A stretch of 63,041 nucleotides of DNA from JBBDMW01 sp040878005 (GTDB lineage: Bacteria; Chloroflexota; Dehalococcoidia; Lucifugimonadales; Lucifugimonadaceae), in assembly GCA_040878005.1 (NCBI GenBank), contig JBBDMW010000049.1, positions 1 through 63,041 of the forward strand, read 5' to 3'. The notes under the pieces are model-generated. The model did no database searches, was not told where the DNA came from, and worked only from the letters and a program-made list of their open reading frames with translations. The translations under genes were made by a program, and so were the position numbers. Below, in pieces: positions 1 through 8,330 of the stretch (positions are counted from its first letter, which is position 1; each line of letters starts with the position of its first letter).

Positions 1-171
1 CTGCGGGACGCTTCCTGTGCTCCACGTGGATGCGCTGGACCAGTCCCCGCTGCGCGTTGTGGAGGCCGTTGTTGCGGCAGCGCTATTCAAAGTTGGAGGC
101 AATGCTACGGCTGCAATAAGCAATGCCATGACCACGAACAATTGCGCGTGGCGTCTAAGGGATGTTGACAT
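1..171 (-). CDS. G8-domain surface protein, N-terminal part (cut by window edge)
   Basis: This is a 57-codon open frame reading off the left edge, with ATG at 171-169 and an AAGGA ribosome site just upstream. It encodes a signal peptide (Arg-rich start, hydrophobic core, AxA-like end) followed by the start of a G8 domain (TTRSGDWSSASTW). From TTAST onward the protein is identical to residues 39 and up of the neighbour at 643-5088, and the DNA of 1-85 nearly repeats 4908-4990, whereas the signal peptides differ. It is therefore a tandem paralogue of that gene. The scaffold probably stops here because the assembler met a repeat. Partial gene; function as for the neighbour. Confidence 0.8.
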   Translation of the reverse strand, partial: MSTSLRRHAQLFVVMALLIAAVALPPTLNSAAATTASTTRSGDWSSASTWSTGSVPQ

Positions 172-642
172 TTCGTCCTTCCGATAATGCGTCTCAGGAA
201 TCGAGCGATTCCGCGTTTATCGGGGGAAGACGGCGCCTGTAGACGGCGTCAATCCTCATGCGTTCGTAGATGCGCGGCCGCAACGCCTACCTGAGGGGTG
301 GTAGGACGTCAAAGCCCCGGCTCGCGCGACCATGCCAGCATGTTTCATGCCGCTTATGGATCTCGACGCATGAGTGCGCTGAAGGTTACCGGGCGGTACC
401 CTACGTGAACTTGCCGTTCATGCCAAGTATCTGGCGGCGCATCTTTAACCAGAATGCAACCAAACGCGTACCTAACCTCCTCTTTGCGGCCTTCAGGAGC
501 AGGATCTTATGGATCTGAGGTATTTTGCGCTGATTGTGCTGCCTTTGCATGAGTCGGCGATTGCAAGAGCGAGGCGCTACAAAGGGGCGGGCTGGGCGCT
601 ATACTTGGCCCCCTGCCCGCGTACTTCCGCCGGTCGTTGTTA
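172..642. other. Intergenic region between two G8-protein genes
   Basis: I see no convincing gene. A perfect inverted repeat with 7-bp arms lies at 197-212 (GGAATCG-AG-CGATTCC), in the leader of the truncated gene, and could be an operator or a small hairpin. Frames open in this stretch have no recognisable protein character. Confidence 0.5.
587..620 (-). terminator. Weak hairpin after the G8 gene
   Basis: GCGGGC at 587-592 pairs with GCCCGC at 615-620, 23 bases beyond the stop codon of the minus-strand G8 gene. There is no clear T tract, so this is only a candidate terminator. Confidence 0.25.
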
Positions 643-3600
643 CTAATCTGTCACGGTAAACGTGGCGGTGGTTGTGAACGTGGTTCCATCTCGGGTTTCA
701 ATCAGTGCTGAAACCGAGTGGGCGCCGTTGCCCAGTACCGCCGCGTCAAACGGCTTGGCGGTCATGTTGCCTTCCGTCCCGGCGAGGTCGAACGGCACCC
801 GGCCCTCCACTATGAACGGTTCTCCATCCATGTCAATGTCGTTGACCCAGAAGGTAACGCTGCGCACATCATCCTCCGGCCCGGTGAAGACGTAGACGTC
901 TCCGCTGACCGAACTGCCGTCCAGGGCCACAGGGCTTGTTCTGTCGGACGATGAGCTGACGAACAGCGAATACGCTTCTGTCCCATCCTGTGCAGGGTCT
1001 TCTTCTTCCGTCACGTTGTCTAGAACGAACGTGGCGGTCACAGTTTCGGCGTCGCCCCCGTTTGTTTCCACAAGCGCGGTGACAGAGTGGGAACCGTCGG
1101 CCAGCGTTGAAGTATCGAACGGCTTGGCTGTCATGTCACCCTCTGTGCCCGCAAAGTCGAAAGGTACGCGGCCTTCAACTATGAACGGCTCTCCCTGCAT
1201 GGACGGGTCGTCAAGCCAGAAGGTCACCTTCCGAACGTCATCCTCTGGAGAAGTGAAGATGTAGATGTCTCCACTCACTGACCGGTCATGCAGGTCGGCT
1301 TGACCTGACCTGTTTGGCGAGACGCTGACTGACAGGGTGTAGTTGTCCGATGTGTCAGGATCGACCGGGCCTGGTGCCTCATTCACTACTGTGAACGAGG
1401 ACGAAACCGTTTCACTCCCGCCGTCTCCCAACTCTATTAGAGCTGTGATGGAGTGCTGGCCTTCTGCAAGCAGGCTCGTGTCGAACCCGTTGGCTGACGA
1501 CGTAGTGCCGCCTGCCATGTCGTACGGGGCAATGTTCTCCACCTGGAAAGGGGCGCCCGCCATGGCCGGGTCGTCAATCCAGAAGGTCACCCTGCCGATT
1601 CCACCTTCAGAACTGGTGAAGACATGGATGTCTCCACTCACGGATTCTCCTTCCAACTGGACCGCATTTGACCTGTCAGAGGATGAGCTGACGGACAACG
1701 AGTACGCTCCGGGGTTGGTCTCGCCTGGAGCAGGGTCGTCTTCATCCTCGAGCACGTTATCCACTGTGAATGTGGACGTAACCACCGTGGCCACTCCTGT
1801 GTTTGGCGCCACGAGTGCGGTTATCAAGTGAGCACCATCTACCAGCGTCGCCGTTCCAAACGGGTTGGCTGAAGAAGTGCTCCCGCCTGCCATGTCGTAG
1901 GGTGAAGAGTTCTCCACCTGGAAAGGTGATCCGGTCATGCTTGGATCGTTGATCCAGAAAGTGACTCTGTCGATTCCGTCTTCAGGACTGATGAAGACAT
2001 GGACATCGCCACTGATCGTTTCACCATCCAGTTCAACAGGATCGGACCTGTCTCCTGAAGTGCTCACCAGCAGTGAGTACACCTGTACCGGATCGTTGTC
2101 ATCAACAACCTTGGGACTGACAGCCACAGTGACACTGAAGCTGCTGTCAACGTACCCCGGTGCTGACAGTGTGACTTCAGCCACATGTATCCCGGCTTGC
2201 AGGCTGGTGCCGTCCACCAGGATCTCGATGCCAGCAGGAGCGTTGGCGCTGCTGTTGACGATCCACGATTTGTTGCTGCTGATGGTTACCGCTGTGGTTG
2301 AGCCGTCACTGGTGTCGGCTGATACAGCAACGGACGCTGACTCTCCTTCAACAAGGCCGGTTTCTACTGAAGTTGGATCGACAAGCAGGTTCGGCTCGAC
2401 CGCCGGGTCGCCTGTATCATCCGGCGGCTCTTCAGAACCCGGGCTCCCGGGAATCGTGTCAGCATGTTCCGGGTTCGTCAGCCTGACCACTGGCGTGTAT
2501 GCGTAGAGACCGCTCGCGGGGTCGTACGCCCTGGCGTAGACGTGGGCGTACTTCCTCGGCCAGTCTTCCGAATCGACGGTCAGTGACTTGCTGAGCGAAC
2601 CACCAGAGACAACCCGGTGCAGATCCAGTTGGAGGATCGTGTAGTCCGTGGTGTCGTCGAAGTACTCCACCACCAGCGTGTGCTCTCCCGCTGAGATGTT
2701 CAGCGTGGTGCTGGACTGGCTGGTGCAGCAGGTCGTAAGCTTCTTCCACTCCTCGAAGATCAAAGTTCCATCGAGGAACAGCCGGACTCCGTCGTTGGCA
2801 CGAAGCTCAATCCTGTGGCTTCCCCCCGCAGAGACAAAACTCTTCGTGAAGCGCCCGGACCAGTGATTGTCCTGCAGGAGTCCCTCGGCGGGTGAGCCAC
2901 TGCGGTACGTGAAGTTCAGTTCCGAAAGGTCCAGCTCCAGCGGACTGCCGGAAAGGTTCGTGTTGTCGTAGTACTCCGCCTTCCAGGGCGTGCCGTCCTC
3001 GAACTCATCCACGAAGATCTCCACATCACCTCGAGAAGTGGAGAATCCAGATGCGGATGCCGTGAACGTAGCTGATCCGCTGCCGAAGGATGAAGGCGAG
3101 CTGGTCCACTGGATGGTGGGCGGCATGGCCCACTCTGAAGTCTGCGGGTGCGCCGGGTCAACCCACGCGTCCATCTGTGAGTTCTTGAAGGCTGACGACG
3201 ATGGCTTCGACTGGTCGGACCTGGTCAGGCGGAAGCTTTCCGGCAGCCCCGAGATGTTGCCGTCCCAGTCCTGGATGTCGAAGAAGGTATTGGTCGTCTT
3301 CCAGTCGCTGCCGAACCGGATGGGATTGGCAGAGTTGAGCTGTGTGCCCGCGATCACGTTGAATGTGGGCGTGCAGCCCCTGCTGCCCAAACTGCATGTG
3401 TCCTGGGACAGGTGATTGATGTCGTACCCGTAGTGGTTCGAGAACACGTTCCTGTACGTCCGGGCCGGGTCATCCGGGCTTGGCGGCAGCGTGTAGTGGT
3501 CTATGAACAGGCCGTCCTCTGTCGGGTATGACGACTCTCCGTACAGCACCGAGTCCTGGATGAACGGGTGGTTGTTGCGGCTGCGGAAGTTGGCGTCCTC

Positions 3601-5088
3601 GTTTCCAAAGGATGCGAGGTTGTGGAACTGCACGTCGTTTTGGTAGGCGCCCCACAGTACGCCGGAGCCGTTGTTCCTCCACATCGTTGAGTCCACCACG
3701 TGGTACAGGCCGTCGTTCTGCCAGCCAAACAGGCCATGCTCAACTGAAGAGTGGGTCTCGTTTCCTATAAAGGTATGACCCACTGAACTGTTTCCACCTT
3801 CAGGCCAGTGGAAGCCCGCGTTCTCTCTTGAGCCTGCCACCGATACCGCGACGTTCCCGATGAAGTGGTTTCCGCGGTCAGCATAGAAAGCCGACTGCCT
3901 GCGGTCGCTCCTGTCCAGCGACGCCATCTTCACGGCCAGGTTGTTGATGAACGTGTTGGCGGCTGGTTCGGGCCCAAGCGATCCAGCGTCCGTGGACTCC
4001 AGCCAGAAGCCGGTCCGCAGGCCCCGGTATGCAACGTTCTCCTCTATCTCAACGCCCAGGGAGTTGTGGATCACGACCCAGCGGTTCTCGGAGTCCCAGA
4101 TGGAGTTGCCCGTTATCTTCATGCCGATGGACGTGTCGCCCATCGTGTGCAGGTGCACCGGGTACCGTCCCATCACGTCCTTCGGGCCGAGCTTCGAGAA
4201 GAGCGTGTACGAGGGCGAGCCCTTCGCTCCCTTCATGTACATGGTGTGGGCGCGCCTGTCGCCCTTCGAGGTCACAACAACGTTCCTCGATAGGAGCGCC
4301 ACCTCTCCACGTGCGTCACCCGAGCCCGAGTGGCTGTAGGAGAGGGGAGAGTCGAGGGTGATGCGCGTTGTGCCGCCGCCGTTGTCTGCGACGGACGCTA
4401 TCTTCCTCTCCTCGTCCTCGGTGAAGAAGCTGGTCGTGCCCTGCTTGTTCTCAATGTTCCTGCCCGTGGCGGTGACGAGTATGTCTGAGCCGACGGGCCA
4501 GTCCCTGAGGTTCCCCTGTGCGATGACGGTTGAGGAGCCTGATGATGCGTCCCTGTCTAGCTTTGCCCATGCATGCTCAACCGGCGCACCGTGTGACTCC
4601 CACCTTCCGCCGGACATGACCCAGAGGCCTGTGTCAGACTCCCTGAAGTGATGCCCTCCGGCAAAGGAACCCGTTTGGACATCGAACCTTAAGGTTGCGG
4701 TGATGCCTGCGGGGACGGGCTCGGCAGGTGTGCCTGCGAGCAGTTCGCCGCCGTTGCTGACGATGATGTTCCCTGCCACCTCTAGCTCAGTGGAGCGTGA
4801 CCTTGAGAAGTCGAGCGTCCCTTTCACCTCGAGCCTTGAGATGGTGGCGTTTGAATCGAATATGACGTTGTGTCCTGGTGATATCTCCACGTTCTGTCCC
4901 GGCTGCGGGACGCTTCCTGTGCTCCACGTGGATGCGCTGGACCAGTCCCCGCTGCGCGTTGTGGAGGCGGTTGTTGCGGCATCAGCCTGACGCTGTGCAT
5001 TTACCAGTAGAAGAAGAAGAATTGCTGCAATCGCGATGAGAAGACGTAATAAATAACTCCTGTGATGTCCTTTGATCTGAGTCTGCAT
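643..5088 (-). CDS. Secreted G8-domain / beta-helix / PA14 multidomain protein
   Basis: A 1481-residue exported protein. In order: signal peptide (about 1-38), G8 domain (about 40-150, starting GDWSSASTW), right-handed parallel beta-helix (about 290-620, NNxA/NxxxxN-type turns), PA14 domain (about 735-870, with KAEYYDN and LRANDGVRLFLDG), an Ig-like domain (about 895-1000) and four repeats of about 105 residues (1004-1481). G8 plus beta-helix is the architecture of CEMIP/TMEM2-like extracellular proteins; PA14 suggests carbohydrate binding. ATG at 5088 has AGGACGG upstream. No sortase or PEP-CTERM anchor is visible, so it is probably secreted or held by its repeats. Role in glycan binding or adhesion is inference. 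Confidence 0.85.
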   Translation of the reverse strand: MQTQIKGHHRSYLLRLLIAIAAILLLLLVNAQRQADAATTASTTRSGDWSSASTWSTGSVPQPGQNVEISPGHNVIFDSNATISRLEVKGTLDFSRSRSTELEVAGNIIVSNGGELLAGTPAEPVPAGITATLRFDVQTGSFAGGHHFRESDTGLWVMSGGRWESHGAPVEHAWAKLDRDASSGSSTVIAQGNLRDWPVGSDILVTATGRNIENKQGTTSFFTEDEERKIASVADNGGGTTRITLDSPLSYSHSGSGDARGEVALLSRNVVVTSKGDRRAHTMYMKGAKGSPSYTLFSKLGPKDVMGRYPVHLHTMGDTSIGMKITGNSIWDSENRWVVIHNSLGVEIEENVAYRGLRTGFWLESTDAGSLGPEPAANTFINNLAVKMASLDRSDRRQSAFYADRGNHFIGNVAVSVAGSRENAGFHWPEGGNSSVGHTFIGNETHSSVEHGLFGWQNDGLYHVVDSTMWRNNGSGVLWGAYQNDVQFHNLASFGNEDANFRSRNNHPFIQDSVLYGESSYPTEDGLFIDHYTLPPSPDDPARTYRNVFSNHYGYDINHLSQDTCSLGSRGCTPTFNVIAGTQLNSANPIRFGSDWKTTNTFFDIQDWDGNISGLPESFRLTRSDQSKPSSSAFKNSQMDAWVDPAHPQTSEWAMPPTIQWTSSPSSFGSGSATFTASASGFSTSRGDVEIFVDEFEDGTPWKAEYYDNTNLSGSPLELDLSELNFTYRSGSPAEGLLQDNHWSGRFTKSFVSAGGSHRIELRANDGVRLFLDGTLIFEEWKKLTTCCTSQSSTTLNISAGEHTLVVEYFDDTTDYTILQLDLHRVVSGGSLSKSLTVDSEDWPRKYAHVYARAYDPASGLYAYTPVVRLTNPEHADTIPGSPGSEEPPDDTGDPAVEPNLLVDPTSVETGLVEGESASVAVSADTSDGSTTAVTISSNKSWIVNSSANAPAGIEILVDGTSLQAGIHVAEVTLSAPGYVDSSFSVTVAVSPKVVDDNDPVQVYSLLVSTSGDRSDPVELDGETISGDVHVFISPEDGIDRVTFWINDPSMTGSPFQVENSSPYDMAGGSTSSANPFGTATLVDGAHLITALVAPNTGVATVVTSTFTVDNVLEDEDDPAPGETNPGAYSLSVSSSSDRSNAVQLEGESVSGDIHVFTSSEGGIGRVTFWIDDPAMAGAPFQVENIAPYDMAGGTTSSANGFDTSLLAEGQHSITALIELGDGGSETVSSSFTVVNEAPGPVDPDTSDNYTLSVSVSPNRSGQADLHDRSVSGDIYIFTSPEDDVRKVTFWLDDPSMQGEPFIVEGRVPFDFAGTEGDMTAKPFDTSTLADGSHSVTALVETNGGDAETVTATFVLDNVTEEEDPAQDGTEAYSLFVSSSSDRTSPVALDGSSVSGDVYVFTGPEDDVRSVTFWVNDIDMDGEPFIVEGRVPFDLAGTEGNMTAKPFDAAVLGNGAHSVSALIETRDGTTFTTTATFTVTD
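646..2080 (-). repeat. Four C-terminal repeats in an A-A-B-B arrangement
   Basis: Four repeats encode the end of the G8 protein, at about 1762-2080, 1388-1704, 1018-1343 and 646-972. Each begins YSLxVS...R and contains SGDxxxF...VTFW. The first two share PFQVEN..PYDMAGG, the last two share GEPFIVEGRVPFD and MTAKPFD. That pattern points to duplication of a two-type unit followed by divergence within pairs. Confidence 0.85.
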
Positions 5089-5220
5089 GTTCCGTCCTGT
5101 TGGGGTGCTTGATCGCTGGGGTGCGATTTACGTGGGGCCGAAGGGAGAAGAACAAGAACCAGGAGGCCTTGCGGTTGTCCCTGGGTAATTACTGTGTGGG
5201 TTGCTGGCGGAAGACTCCTA

Positions 5221-5310
5221 TGGGCAGCCACCCATGCGCGCTGAGTGCACTCCCCAGTTGCCCAAATTGACGTTGACGGAGGAGTGCAATTTGGGGCGGC
5301 TGATGAGCCG
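5221..5310 (-). promoter_or_regulatory. Structured 5' leader of the G8 gene (competing stems)
   Basis: In the region before the G8 start codon, TGCACTCC (5246-5253) can pair with GGAGTGCA (5281-5288), and CCCAAATTG (5261-5269) with CAATTTGGG (5287-5295). The arms alternate (A-B-A'-B') and A' and B' overlap by two bases, so they form either mutually exclusive hairpins or a compact pseudoknot. Further hairpins lie at 5221-5234 (TGGG/CCCA) and 5297-5310 (CGGCT-GATG-AGCCG). No known riboswitch class was recognised. Confidence 0.4.
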
Positions 5311-5576
5311 CTCTGGACCGCCCATATTTGACGCTGCGGCTTGACGCGTTGAGGCTTTGCCAACGCCTCTGTTGAGGGTCAATTCACGAGGTGGCGCGGC
5401 CCTGCGATGTCAACCCTTTAGGTGATGTGGAGTCATACACGCGAATGTCGATTGCGCCGAATGCAACAAGGCAGGATAGAATCGGCCACGATTGAAGCCA
5501 CGGGGTAGAAGTACGTGGACCGGCGGGCTGGTGTCTGTTGGCGCCTGGGCTTTCGTGGCGGCTGATTTTCGTAGAA

Positions 5577-5677
5577 GAAATACCAATAGCCCTTGTCAAA
5601 CACAACGGACAACTTTTTGCAGAATCTGAATGAGTGACAATATTTGTGAAGATTTCATGATGGGCTATTGGTATTTC
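5577..5677. repeat. 101-bp segment bounded by 16-bp perfect inverted repeats
   Basis: GAAATACCAATAGCCC at 5577-5592 is the exact reverse complement of 5662-5677. The 69 bases between them are AT-rich and non-coding. It could be a MITE-like element or a pair of operators for a looping regulator. No transposase is nearby, and no target-site duplication was recognised. Confidence 0.5.
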
Positions 5678-5757
5678 AAAATTATTATTAATGAATATTT
5701 AACCGTCACCAACTCGATACCACATTGTTAATAGAAGTAAACCCCAGGGAGGTTTTC

Positions 5758-6012
5758 ATGGCTGAAACGAAGACTAAACTCACCGTAGTGGTGAACGGAG
5801 ACCCGGCAGTAGTTGAGGTGGATGCAGACGCACCGCTGATGGACGTAATGCCGGCCGCGCTGCAACAGACTGAGCAAACGGGCCAGCCTTACCAGAACTG
5901 GCAGTTGACTGACACCGAAGGGCGAGTGCTTGATCTGGACAGGAAGGTCAGTGAATACGGCTTTCCGGAAAACGCCCGGCTACTCCTGACCTGGAAAGAG
6001 GGAGTCGAGTAA
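5758..6012 (+). CDS. Ubiquitin-like beta-grasp protein, DUF2604 type
   Basis: An 84-residue protein beginning MAETKTKLTVVVNG. The ATG at 5758 is chosen over an upstream in-frame start at 5725 because GGGAGG lies at the right distance. The sequence pattern (TVVVNG..AVVEV...APLMDVMPAALQQTEQTGQPYQNWQL.D..G..LDL..KV..YGF...ARLLLTWK) fits DUF2604, a small ubiquitin-fold family. It ends KEGVE, without the C-terminal Gly-Gly needed for conjugation. No E1, E2 or JAB protease gene is adjacent. A conjugation role is therefore doubtful; a stand-alone adaptor or carrier is possible. Confidence 0.75.
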   Translation: MAETKTKLTVVVNGDPAVVEVDADAPLMDVMPAALQQTEQTGQPYQNWQLTDTEGRVLDLDRKVSEYGFPENARLLLTWKEGVE

Positions 6013-6347
6013 GGCCTGCGATCTGAGACGGGCTGACCTGGTAGCTTCTGGCCTGGCGTAGTCCCTGGAGACCAACGTCAGGCTGCGCCGGCCGAAGCTG
6101 TCAGCGATCAGGAACGTGGGCGTTCACTCACCAGAGAAACGAGAGAAGTGCTTCGTGTACGGGCTGACTGGAGTGGGCATGGCTCCAACGTAGTTTCCTC
6201 AGATCTACAGACCTCAATCCGCCCGTTGTAGCCCCGGTCTTCGTTCAACCGGGGCTATAACGTTGTCGCGCCCAGGATGCGACGAATATTGCTGTGCAGT
6301 CATGATTGATGACCGGGCCACGGCGCCAGTACAGGAGGTTGCCTGAA
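6013..6347. other. Intergenic region after the ubiquitin-like gene
   Basis: No gene is supported. One frame (about 6014-6193) is open except for a single TAG, but it matches nothing I recognise. The strong hairpin at 6229-6257 is listed separately. An AGGAGG for the next gene lies at 6331-6336. Confidence 0.5.
6229..6257 (+). terminator. Hairpin terminator candidate
   Basis: TAGCCCCGGT (6229-6238) and ACCGGGGCTA (6248-6257) form a perfect 10-bp stem with a 9-base loop, downstream of the ubiquitin-like gene. The tail is not a clean T run, so termination may be weak. Confidence 0.6.
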
Positions 6348-7664
6348 ATGAGCCGTATCCTGTCAGGCGTGTTGTGGGTGGTTCTGTATCTCCTGGTTGT
6401 CCTTTCACCCATGTTCCTGATGGTCATAGATCCCAGGCCCCCAGGCCGGGATTTCTGGGTCGAGTTTTCTGTTGCGCTCGGCTTCGTAGGGCTTACGCAG
6501 ATAGCAGTGCAGTTTGCGCTTATTGCCCGCTTTCGCCGGGTGACGGCACCGTATGGGATTGACATCATCCTGCGTTATCACCGCCAGATTGCCTTGGTGG
6601 CGGTGAGCCTGATCCTTTTGCACCCGATTATCCTGGCTGCGAACAATCCGGCACTATGGCAGCTGTTCAATCCACTGGGCGGCACGCTGGGCAGCCGAAT
6701 GGGGCTCAGCGCCGTCGTTGCGCTGGTAATACTTGTCGCACTCTCGCTTTTCCGGGAGCGGATCAGGCTCAATTACGAGGTCTGGCGGATCACTCATGCG
6801 CTGTTGGCCGTCACGGCAGTTGTACTGGCGCAGGTCCATGTTTCCATGACGGGGCTATACATAAATACTGCCTGGAAGCAGTCGATGTGGATCGTATTCA
6901 GCGCATTGATGATCGGTCTAATCGTCTACTTGAGACTCATCAAACCTATTCTGCAGAAAAGACAGCCCTACCGTGTTGAAGATGTGAAGGAAGAGCGGGC
7001 CGATACCTGGGCGCTGACGCTTAAGGCTGACGGACATGAAGGCATCAAATTTCTTCCCGGACAGTTCGCCTGGCTGAAGTTTGGCAGATCACCATTCACG
7101 ATCGAAGAGCATCCCTTTTCATTCAGCTCCAGTGCCGAGCACCCAGAGCGAATTGAATTTGGCATCAAGGAACTAGGGGACTTTACGTCGAGGGTCAAGG
7201 ACATTCCCCCCGGCACGCCTGCCTATATTGACGGGCCACATGGCGCCTTCTCGGTGGACCGGACCCCTGCTGCCGGCTACGTCTTCATCGTTGGTGGCAT
7301 AGGAATCAGCCCTGTGATGGGCATAATCAGGACGCTTGCGGACCGGGATGATCCACGGCCGCTGCTCTTGATCTACGGCGACAAGACCTGGGACGCCATC
7401 GCCTACCGCGATGAACTGGAGGAGCTGAAAGACAGGCTTGACCTGGAGATAGCTTATGTACTGGAGGACCCTCACGAGGACTGGGAGGGCGAGGCAGGCT
7501 TCGTAACCGCGGAGATATTGGACAAGCGATTGCCCGATGAAAAGATCACTCGTGAATATTTCGTATGTGGACCAGATGTCATGATGGATGCGGTGGAAAA
7601 GGCTCTGCTGGCAAACGGTGTGTCACGCAACAATATACATATGGAACGCTTCAACCTGGTCTGA
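6348..7664 (+). CDS. Ferric-reductase-like membrane flavohaem oxidoreductase
   Basis: A 438-residue protein. The N-terminal half has about six membrane helices with paired histidines in two of them (LRYHR...LLHP and WRITH...QVH), the ligands of two haems in ferric-reductase/NADPH-oxidase domains. The C-terminal half is a ferredoxin-reductase module: FAD motif HPFSFSSS, nucleotide motif GGIGISPVM and terminal YFVCGPDVMMDAV. It probably moves electrons from NAD(P)H via FAD and haem across the membrane; the acceptor cannot be read from sequence. Start MSRIL is chosen because AGGAGG precedes it at 6331; the frame extends upstream to 6306. Confidence 0.85.
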   Translation: MSRILSGVLWVVLYLLVVLSPMFLMVIDPRPPGRDFWVEFSVALGFVGLTQIAVQFALIARFRRVTAPYGIDIILRYHRQIALVAVSLILLHPIILAANNPALWQLFNPLGGTLGSRMGLSAVVALVILVALSLFRERIRLNYEVWRITHALLAVTAVVLAQVHVSMTGLYINTAWKQSMWIVFSALMIGLIVYLRLIKPILQKRQPYRVEDVKEERADTWALTLKADGHEGIKFLPGQFAWLKFGRSPFTIEEHPFSFSSSAEHPERIEFGIKELGDFTSRVKDIPPGTPAYIDGPHGAFSVDRTPAAGYVFIVGGIGISPVMGIIRTLADRDDPRPLLLIYGDKTWDAIAYRDELEELKDRLDLEIAYVLEDPHEDWEGEAGFVTAEILDKRLPDEKITREYFVCGPDVMMDAVEKALLANGVSRNNIHMERFNLV

Positions 7665-7682
7665 CGCTTATGGTACTCATGT

Positions 7683-7913
7683 ATGCGCCACATTTATTCT
7701 GACAGAATAGTCTTTATCGTAGTTGCCGTTATAGTAGTGGTGTCACTGACGTTTGCCTGGTTCAGAAGCCGAGACATTGTCATAACCCCCGAAGATGAAC
7801 TGACCATCTCCCAAATACGTGAGGCAGGAGCAGCAAAATTATACACTCATTCGCAAGATGTATATTCGTGGCCAATATTGCTTGATAATGCTGTCCATGA
7901 TATCAGCCAATAA
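7683..7913 (+). CDS. Small single-pass membrane protein
   Basis: A 76-residue frame with one N-terminal membrane helix (about residues 9-26) and a polar tail. It follows the ferric-reductase-like gene by 18 bases on the same strand, so it may be co-transcribed. The ribosome site is poor and no family is recognised. It may be a real small protein or a chance frame. Confidence 0.4.
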   Translation: MRHIYSDRIVFIVVAVIVVVSLTFAWFRSRDIVITPEDELTISQIREAGAAKLYTHSQDVYSWPILLDNAVHDISQ

Positions 7914-8330
7914 ACTGCGCGAATCATCACTAGCAACGTCGGGCGCATTTACGGTCATTGTGGCTGAGATATCAACCGGCAATACCAGTGCGAATTACTG
8001 TCGTCCACCCGCTTGGACGAGAGTGAAAACGCAGAACGGTTAGCAGCAGTTAACCCATTAGGCGGGCGAATAGCTGCCGGTAGAACGCTACATTTGTGTT
8101 TGATGTAGCCGCCAAGTCACGGCGTTGAATGAAGCCACGCGCCAACTTGATGAATTCGCCGGGCGGATGAGCCTCGCTCTGGTCCGCCGCGTACGCGGCA
8201 CGCGCTGACGAACGATACAAAGCCATCCGCCGTCGCGTCAAAGCACATTGGCTGGTGAGCCCCAAAGGGGGTGGGGGGCGGATGGCAGTCGTGGCTGCCA
8301 GAGAACGGGCTCCTGTGGAGGCAGGCATAC
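7914..8330. other. Intergenic region
   Basis: No gene is supported. Antisense frames that run into the AI-2E permease are shadows of it. A GTG at 8271 would extend the permease leftward, but it lacks a good ribosome site. Confidence 0.5.

Larger units (their letters stand above)
5089..5757. other. Divergent intergenic region, AT-rich at its right end
   Basis: It separates the minus-strand G8 gene from the plus-strand ubiquitin-like gene. It holds the structured leader described separately, a 16-bp inverted repeat pair (5577-5592 and 5662-5677) and an AT-rich stretch at about 5640-5720 that probably carries the promoter of the rightward gene. I see no gene in it. Confidence 0.55.

Noticed and set aside
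5221..5400. Cyclic-di-GMP riboswitch
   Set aside because: GGCAAAGCC-like bases occur but the conserved core and the paired stems of that class are absent.
6014..6193. Remnant of an E2- or E1-like gene after the ubiquitin-like gene
   Set aside because: The frame has one stop and no recognisable catalytic motif; the idea rests on position alone.
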